A DNA stretch of 22,161 nucleotides from Pseudomonadota bacterium (GTDB lineage Bacteria; Pseudomonadota; Gammaproteobacteria; Pseudomonadales; Oleiphilaceae), in assembly GCA_023430625.1 (NCBI GenBank), contig JAEZAA010000166.1, positions 1 through 22,161 on the forward strand, given 5' to 3'. The stretch's first letter is position 1; every line of letters starts with the position of its first letter. Both the position numbers and the translations under genes were made by a program. Positions 17,841 to 22,161 of the stretch are shown here, in pieces. Under the pieces are notes generated by a model. That model was not told the origin of the DNA. It saw only the letters and a list, made by a program, of their open reading frames with translations, and did no database searches.

Positions 17841-17870
17841 ACTATAAAGACAGTCGCAGTCCCAGGGCAA
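17841..17870 (-). promoter_or_regulatory. Candidate promoter of the Mrp operon
   Basis: On the minus strand TTGCCC (-35, 17865-17870) and TATAGT (-10, 17841-17846, 5 of 6 to consensus) are separated by 18 bp. Transcription would start near 17834, about 65 nt before the small ORF and about 380 nt before mrpA. The call rests on hexamer match and position only. Confidence 0.4.
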
Positions 17871-17972
17871 GAGCGGTCACCAAAATTAACCGAATAATCA
17901 CCGATTAAGCGCCTCCGTGCACTGGTATGGCGCCGGCTGCACCATCATTTATCCAGCTTCGTGCACTTTGCC

Positions 17973-18001
17973 TAAACACTTTTTAATTCACTGTCTATAT
18001 T
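17973..18001 (+). promoter_or_regulatory. Candidate promoter of maoP
   Basis: TAAACA (-35, 17973-17978) and TATATT (-10, 17996-18001, 5 of 6 to consensus) stand 17 bp apart in an AT-rich stretch, with a predicted start near 18008. That gives an untranslated leader of about 80 nt, which includes a CTCC-TTCG-GGAG hairpin at 18023-18034. Confidence 0.45.
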
Positions 18002-18090
18002 TATGGCACTGCAGCTTGTCATCTCCTTCGGGAGTTGGCCATAATGCGCGACGTTTTTACCCGGCTTTGGCGTTGAATAGGTAAGAGTCT

Positions 18091-18432
18091 ATGAGTCAAA
18101 AAGATTTCGCCAGTAGTAAGTTTTTTTACGACACCAAGAACTATCCCCATGGCTTTCATCGCTCCGGCATTTATTCGCGCCGCGAGGCTGAAATTCTGGA
18201 GCGTCATGGCTATGCGCTGAAGGATCTGGCGAGTGGTGCGCGGGAGCCGGCGACCCCAGCGGAAAAGCAATTCGTCCTGGTCGCAAACGGCGAGCAGCCG
18301 GCCAGCACTGAGGTTGAAAAGGCTTGGCTGAAGTATCATCGCGCAGTCACGACCCGCCGCGTGATTTACACCGCAGGCGCAACCTCAATGGACAGCGACA
18401 GCGGCGAGAGCGCCGACTTCGACGTCGATTGA
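18091..18432 (+). CDS. maoP: MaoP family protein (DUF413, formerly YifE)
   Basis: A 113-residue protein matching YifE/MaoP through most of its length: KFFYDTKNYPHGFHRSGIYS near residues 10-29, EAEILERHGYALKDLASGAREP at about 33-54, then EKQFV and EKAWLKYHRAV. The C-terminus is acidic and serine-rich, as in E. coli. MaoP is required, with its 17-bp site maoS, to constrain DNA mobility in the E. coli Ori macrodomain. Whether that role extends to this organism is inference. AGGTAAGAG lies upstream of the ATG at 18091. It is followed by two hairpins and is probably monocistronic. Confidence 0.88.
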   Translation: MSQKDFASSKFFYDTKNYPHGFHRSGIYSRREAEILERHGYALKDLASGAREPATPAEKQFVLVANGEQPASTEVEKAWLKYHRAVTTRRVIYTAGATSMDSDSGESADFDVD

Positions 18433-18440
18433 TGGCTGAG

Positions 18441-18480
18441 CATTGCACACCCGTCCAGGTTACGGGGCGGGTGCGCAATG
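18441..18480 (+). repeat. Strong hairpin directly after maoP
   Basis: CATTGC at 18441-18446 pairs with GCAATG at 18475-18480. Inside it CACCCG pairs with CGGGTG, broken by one A/C mismatch, around a short loop. It begins 8 bp after the maoP stop and is not itself followed by a T-run. It may protect the 3' end or act together with the terminator that follows. Confidence 0.6.
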
Positions 18481-18487
18481 GGTTGGT

Positions 18488-18517
18488 CCGGCTTGGCGCC
18501 GGAATTGGTTTTTCTTT
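18488..18517 (+). terminator. Probable Rho-independent terminator after maoP
   Basis: CCGGC (18488-18492), loop TTGGC, GCCGG (18498-18502), followed by AATTGG and a run of five T, C, three T from 18509. The stem is short but GC-only. The gap between stem and T-run is longer than ideal, so strength is uncertain. It separates maoP from the AEC permease gene. Confidence 0.6.
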
Positions 18518-18559
18518 CCTGATTACTCCTTCCTGACCCTATCCTGAGCGGGATTTCCC

Positions 18560-19477
18560 ATGGCAGTGTTCCTGACGTTAGTCATGAAGCTCATGCCGCT
18601 CTACCTGATGATCGGACTCGGCTATATCGCCGGCCGCTTCCTCGAACTGCAAAGCCGCCACATAGCCGGCACCATGATCTACATGATCACTCCCATTATC
18701 GTCTTCAGTGGCGTGATGGCGGTGGAGCTTTCGCCGCTGCGGGCTTTACTGCCGTTCATGGTCTGGGGCATCTGTATCTGCATCAGCCTGCTGTTTCTGG
18801 TGATTGGCCGCTGGCAGTTGCGCGATCGGCGCGCCAACATCCTCGCCCTGGCAGTCGGCACCGGGAACACGGGCTACTTCGGGATTCCCGTTGCCTTGTT
18901 GCTGCTGGGCGAAAGCCAGGTTGGCCTCTATATCCTCTGCATGCTGGGCACGACCCTGCACGAGAACTCCGTCGGCTTCTATATCGCGGCGAAAGGACGC
19001 TATCCGGCGCGGGAATGCCTGCGCAAGGTGCTGCGTTTGCCATCACTGTACGCCTTTATGCTGGCCCTGGTGCTGAATAGCGCGGGCTTCGATATTCCCA
19101 TGTTGTTCGACAGCTTTGTCGACAGCATGCGCGGTGCCTACACCGTGTTCGGCATGATGATCATCGGGATGAGCATTGCCGGCATGAGCGCGGGGGCGGT
19201 GGATGGGCGTTTCATGGGGCTGGCCTTCGTCGGCAAGTTCCTGGCCTGGCCTCTGGCGGTCGGCCTGTTCGTGCTGCTGGATACAGCTTGGTGGCACCTG
19301 TTCGATGGCCGCGTGCATCAGGCCCTGTGGGTGTTGTCGTTCACACCCATTGCCGCCAACACCGTGGTCATTGCGGCCTTGCTCAATACCTATCCGCAGC
19401 AGGTGGCCACCACCACACTGCTGAGCACATTCTTTGGCCTTTTCTATATCCCGTTGATGACGGCCTGGCTGCTTTAG
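18560..19477 (+). CDS. AEC (auxin efflux carrier) family permease
   Basis: A 305-residue inner-membrane transporter with about ten hydrophobic helices in two five-helix halves. Diagnostic segments include MPLYLMIGLGYIAGRFLEL near the N-terminus, the broken-helix motif GTGNTGYFGIPVALLLLGE (about 95-114), and in the second half GMMIIGMSIAGMSAG and the SFTPIAANTVVIAALLNTYPQ crossover. Characterised AEC members export or import organic acids such as malate, or other small anions; substrate cannot be predicted here. GAGCGGG precedes the ATG at 18560. It has a terminator upstream and 182 bp before the next gene, so it may be its own unit or share transcription with the phosphoketolase homologue. 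Confidence 0.92.
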   Translation: MAVFLTLVMKLMPLYLMIGLGYIAGRFLELQSRHIAGTMIYMITPIIVFSGVMAVELSPLRALLPFMVWGICICISLLFLVIGRWQLRDRRANILALAVGTGNTGYFGIPVALLLLGESQVGLYILCMLGTTLHENSVGFYIAAKGRYPARECLRKVLRLPSLYAFMLALVLNSAGFDIPMLFDSFVDSMRGAYTVFGMMIIGMSIAGMSAGAVDGRFMGLAFVGKFLAWPLAVGLFVLLDTAWWHLFDGRVHQALWVLSFTPIAANTVVIAALLNTYPQQVATTTLLSTFFGLFYIPLMTAWLL

Positions 19478-19608
19478 CCAGAGCTGGTGTGGCCGGATAA
19501 CGCCAGCAGAAAAACGCAGAATCGGCCTGGCAGAAAGCTGAAAACCGCTTATCACGCGGGAACTTGATCCAGATTCAGAAGTGGCTTGGAAACTTGACTA
19601 ATATAGGG

Positions 19609-19653
19609 GTAGGTCACGTACTGTGCGTACTGATAAAAGGACGGTAGAGGGAG
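19609..19653 (+). promoter_or_regulatory. Repeat-bearing leader and ribosome-binding site of the phosphoketolase homologue
   Basis: CGTACTG occurs twice, at 19617-19623 and 19626-19632, set 9 bp apart within an imperfect dyad (TCA-C-GTAC ... GTAC-TGA). This is a possible regulator site. GAGGGAG at 19647-19653 is a strong ribosome-binding site for the ATG at 19660. TTGACT (19595-19600) resembles a -35 element but no good -10 stands at the right distance. Confidence 0.3.
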
Positions 19654-19659
19654 AATGCG

Positions 19660-22098
19660 ATGCGGAAAGTGAATGCCGAACAGGAAAGTCTGACCCGCGA
19701 GCGCGCGGCACTGTATCGAGCCAACCATCCCGCGCTGGCGGAATGGGCCAAGGGTTATGGCCCGATTACCCACAGCGATGCGGTACAGGTCAGGGTCTAT
19801 AAACTGGCTCAGTTACTGGTGGAGCGCGGCTGCGTGGCGCAGGCGGACGAGGTGTATGCTCAATTGCGAGCGGCCGACCGTCTCGCCTGTGCCGGCATGT
19901 GGCTGGTGGCGCACATGACCTATGCCCGCCGCGTCTACTGTGACGGACGGCCCCTGCAGGCGGATGATTTCAAGCCGGTGCCAGAAGGACACACCGGCGG
20001 CGCCCTGAACATGGTGCCCGCGTACGTGGGTTATCTGGCCCTTAACAGCCTGACCGGGATCACCCGCAGCTGGCTGATGGGACAGGGGCATTGTGTGGCG
20101 GCCATCGACGCGCTGAATTTGATGGTGGACAACATGCTGCCCGAGCATGCCGCCCGCTACAGCCTGAGCGATGACGGCCTGACCCGCATGGTGCAGGATT
20201 TCTACAGCTACCGGATCACGCCGCAGGGTAAGCCGGAATCGCCCTTGGGCAGCCACGTCAATGCCTTTACCGCGGGTGGTCTGATCGAAGGCGGCTATCT
20301 AGGTTTTGCCGAACTGCAGTATGTGCACATGCCGTTGCCGGGCGAGCGCTTAGTGGCCTTTCTCAGTGACGGTGCCTTCGAGGAGCAGCGTGGCAGTGAC
20401 TGGATGTCCCGCTGGTGGCGAGCCCAGGATTCCGGCCTGGTGACACCGGTGATGATCGCCAACGGGCGCCGGATCGACCAGCGCACCAGCATGGGCCAAC
20501 CAGAGGGATTGGACTGGTTCCACAACCATCTCAAGCTGAACGGCTTCAACCCATTGGCCATCGACGGCAAAGACCCCGCCGCCTTTGTGGTCGGCATTTT
20601 CGAGGCCGAGGAACTGCTGCAGGCCGTGGGGCAGGCGCTGCTGGAAGGGCGGGCCGAGTATCCCGTGCCGCTGCCTTATGTGATCGCCGAAACCGTGAAG
20701 GGCTGGGGCTTCCCCGGCTCTGGCACCAATGCCGCCCATAACCTGCCGCTGGGGGGCAACCCCGCCAAGGATGAACCGGCTCGGACCCAGTTCAACGAGG
20801 GGGCGGCCCAGCTGTTTGTGGCACCGGATGAATTGCAGCGCGCCCGTGCCAGCCTGAACCGGCACGCGGACCAGCAACGTGCGAAGGAGCGCGAACACCC
20901 CTTGGCACGGCGCGCGCCGGCCCCCTTGAATATGCCCGAACCCCAGTGGGCCACGGGGAGCGACAAGTGCTCGCCCATGGACGGTGTCGACCAGTACTTC
21001 TGTGAACTGGTGGATGCGAACCCCGATCTGCGGGTGCGGGTTGGCAATCCCGACGAGATCCGCTCCAATCGACTCAATGCCACGCTGGACAAGCTCAAGC
21101 ATCGAGTGACCAGCCCCGAGACGGGAGTGGCCGAGTCCGTCGATGGCTCGGTGATTACCGCGCTGAATGAAGAAGCCATCGTCAATGCGGCACTGGCCAA
21201 CAAGGCGGGCATCAATCTGGTGGCCTCCTATGAGGCCTTCACGGTGAAGATGCTGGGCGCGGTACGGCAGGAGATCATCTTTGCTCGACACCAGAAGGAG
21301 GCGGGTCGTCCGCCCCAGTGGCTGTCGGTGCCGGTGATTTCCACCTCCCATACCTGGGAGAACGGCAAGAATGAGCAATCCCACCAGGATCCGGCCATGG
21401 CCGAGGCCATGCTCAATGAAATGTCCGATGTCTCGCGGGTGTTATTCCCCGTGGACTGGAACTCCGCCGTGGCCACCATGGAGGCTGTGTATGCAAGTCG
21501 CGGTTGTCTGTTCAATCTGGTGATCCCGAAGCGGGCGCAGCCGGTGCGGTTCAGTCCCGAGCAGGCACGGCAACTGGTGCGTGATGGCCTCATCGAGGTG
21601 ACGCGTCACGGCGATGGCGAGCGTCTGCAGATTCTGGCCTGCGGTGCCTATCAGCTGGGTGAAGCCCTGACCGCATCGGCCCGCCTGGCCAAGGCCGGTG
21701 TGGCCCATGTGGTGTACTGTCTGCTGGAGCCCGCCCGTCTGCGAACGCCGCGCGATGCGGATGAGGCTGCTTATTGCACGGGCACGGACTTTAAGGAGCT
21801 GGGACCCTTTGCGGGAACCCGGGTGCTGGTGACACACACGCGACCCGAGGTGATGACGGGGATACTCTGGCCCCTGGCTCGCGCCTGTGATGAATGGATA
21901 GCGCTAGGTTACCGCAACCGGGGCGGAACCATGGACGAGCCGGGCATGCTGTTCGCCAACGGTTGCAGCTGGGCGCATATCCTCGCGGGTGCTGCTCAGG
22001 GACTCAATCAGTCATTGGAGTCCCTGCTTTCTGACGAAGAGCGGGAGGCTGTGGCCGGACGTGGGAATCCGGAGGTCATTCTCTATCCTCGTCATTGA
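19660..22098 (+). CDS. Divergent phosphoketolase-family protein (often annotated xylulose 5-phosphate 3-epimerase)
   Basis: An 812-residue thiamine-diphosphate-type enzyme related to xylulose-5-phosphate/fructose-6-phosphate phosphoketolase, and of the same overall size. Retained family features are PEGHTGGALN (His111), GSHVNAFTAGGLIEGGYLG (His199), GTNAAHNLPLGG (His360), GNPDEIRSNR (463-471), SYEAF and NEQSHQDP (Asn571, His575). Changed features: the N-terminal HWGTTPG-type motif reads MWLVAHMTYA (80-89), and the cofactor motif GDGEAETG reads SDGAFEEQRG (237-246). Classical enzymes split xylulose 5-phosphate into acetyl phosphate and glyceraldehyde 3-phosphate; no acetate kinase or phosphotransacetylase gene is adjacent. 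Databases label this subgroup xylulose-5-phosphate 3-epimerase, as I recall, without my being able to verify activity. The start has a strong ribosome-binding site. Confidence 0.85.
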   Translation: MRKVNAEQESLTRERAALYRANHPALAEWAKGYGPITHSDAVQVRVYKLAQLLVERGCVAQADEVYAQLRAADRLACAGMWLVAHMTYARRVYCDGRPLQADDFKPVPEGHTGGALNMVPAYVGYLALNSLTGITRSWLMGQGHCVAAIDALNLMVDNMLPEHAARYSLSDDGLTRMVQDFYSYRITPQGKPESPLGSHVNAFTAGGLIEGGYLGFAELQYVHMPLPGERLVAFLSDGAFEEQRGSDWMSRWWRAQDSGLVTPVMIANGRRIDQRTSMGQPEGLDWFHNHLKLNGFNPLAIDGKDPAAFVVGIFEAEELLQAVGQALLEGRAEYPVPLPYVIAETVKGWGFPGSGTNAAHNLPLGGNPAKDEPARTQFNEGAAQLFVAPDELQRARASLNRHADQQRAKEREHPLARRAPAPLNMPEPQWATGSDKCSPMDGVDQYFCELVDANPDLRVRVGNPDEIRSNRLNATLDKLKHRVTSPETGVAESVDGSVITALNEEAIVNAALANKAGINLVASYEAFTVKMLGAVRQEIIFARHQKEAGRPPQWLSVPVISTSHTWENGKNEQSHQDPAMAEAMLNEMSDVSRVLFPVDWNSAVATMEAVYASRGCLFNLVIPKRAQPVRFSPEQARQLVRDGLIEVTRHGDGERLQILACGAYQLGEALTASARLAKAGVAHVVYCLLEPARLRTPRDADEAAYCTGTDFKELGPFAGTRVLVTHTRPEVMTGILWPLARACDEWIALGYRNRGGTMDEPGMLFANGCSWAHILAGAAQGLNQSLESLLSDEEREAVAGRGNPEVILYPRH

Positions 22099-22107
22099 GT
22101 GGACATC

Positions 22108-22145
22108 GCCGGTTAAACAGTCTGGGTATTTGCTGTTTAACCGGC
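22108..22145. repeat. Perfect 13-bp inverted repeat after the phosphoketolase homologue
   Basis: GCCGGTTAAACAG (22108-22120) and CTGTTTAACCGGC (22133-22145) flank a 12-base loop. It starts 9 bp after the stop codon. No T-run follows on either strand, so it is not a textbook terminator. It may be a 3' stabilising hairpin, a factor-dependent terminator or part of a bidirectional element continuing past the window edge. Confidence 0.65.
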
Positions 22146-22161
22146 GGCCTGTCCTGAAGCA

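Larger units (their letters stand above)
17452..18090. other. Long divergent control region between mrpA and maoP
   Basis: This stretch of about 640 bp carries no recognised gene. It holds one plausible small ORF (17520-17768, -), a promoter candidate on each strand (17841-17870 and 17973-18001), a direct repeat CGTGCACT at 17916-17923 and 17960-17967, and a C(TTCG)G tetraloop hairpin at 18023-18034. Base composition is clearly lower in GC from about 17820 to 18010 than in the surrounding genes, as expected for promoter DNA. No tRNA, IS element or phage attachment site was seen. Confidence 0.5.

Noticed and set aside
19580..19606. A possible sigma-54 promoter (TGGC ... TTGAC) before the phosphoketolase homologue.
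   Set aside because: The GG and GC dinucleotides are not at the required 10-bp spacing.

Overview
The window reads as ordinary, mostly syntenic chromosome of a fairly high-GC gammaproteobacterium. Evidence is the set of lineage-typical small families (YaeQ, DUF3301, DUF2750, MaoP/DUF413), a SUF locus in the order rrf2 / sufB-C-D-S-A-T-E, and a group-2 Mrp antiporter operon with fused A and B subunits. A marine or halotolerant genus of the Alcanivorax/Marinobacter/Halomonas type would fit, but the genus cannot be fixed from sequence alone. No transposase, integrase, phage gene, CRISPR array, tRNA or rRNA was seen.

Layout. 1-2190: a PmtA-like methyltransferase, yaeQ, a DUF3301 membrane-anchored protein and a cold-shock gene with a structured leader and a clear terminator, all on +. 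2260-3672 (-): a five-helix membrane protein with a C13 (legumain-like) cysteine peptidase domain. 3914-4324 (+): a DUF2750 protein. 4331-10757 (-): the complete SUF iron-sulfur cluster assembly operon. 11169-11645 (+): its divergent Rrf2-family regulator. 11649-17451 (-): the Mrp Na+/H+ antiporter operon (A/B fusion, C, D, E, F, G), with genes overlapping by 1-7 bp or nearly abutting. 17452-18090: a long gene-poor control region with one possible small ORF and two divergent promoter candidates. 18091 onward (+): maoP, an AEC-family permease and a divergent phosphoketolase-family enzyme.

How it works together. SufS and SufE mobilise sulfur from cysteine, SufBCD is the scaffold and ATPase, SufA is a carrier, and SufT is an accessory maturation factor. 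The Rrf2 protein carries a C-X5-C-X5-C cluster motif and is transcribed away from sufB. Between them lies a strong inverted repeat at 10974-10994, overlapping promoter-like hexamers on both strands; this is the natural candidate for feedback control by cluster status. The Mrp complex handles Na+/pH homeostasis and is transcribed convergently with the regulator.

The most interesting leads are two unannotated small ORFs in the suf control region, the operator-like dyad, a phosphoketolase homologue whose usual thiamine-diphosphate motif is rewritten, the membrane C13 peptidase, and a possible small protein leading the Mrp operon. I found no convincing wholly new multi-gene system.
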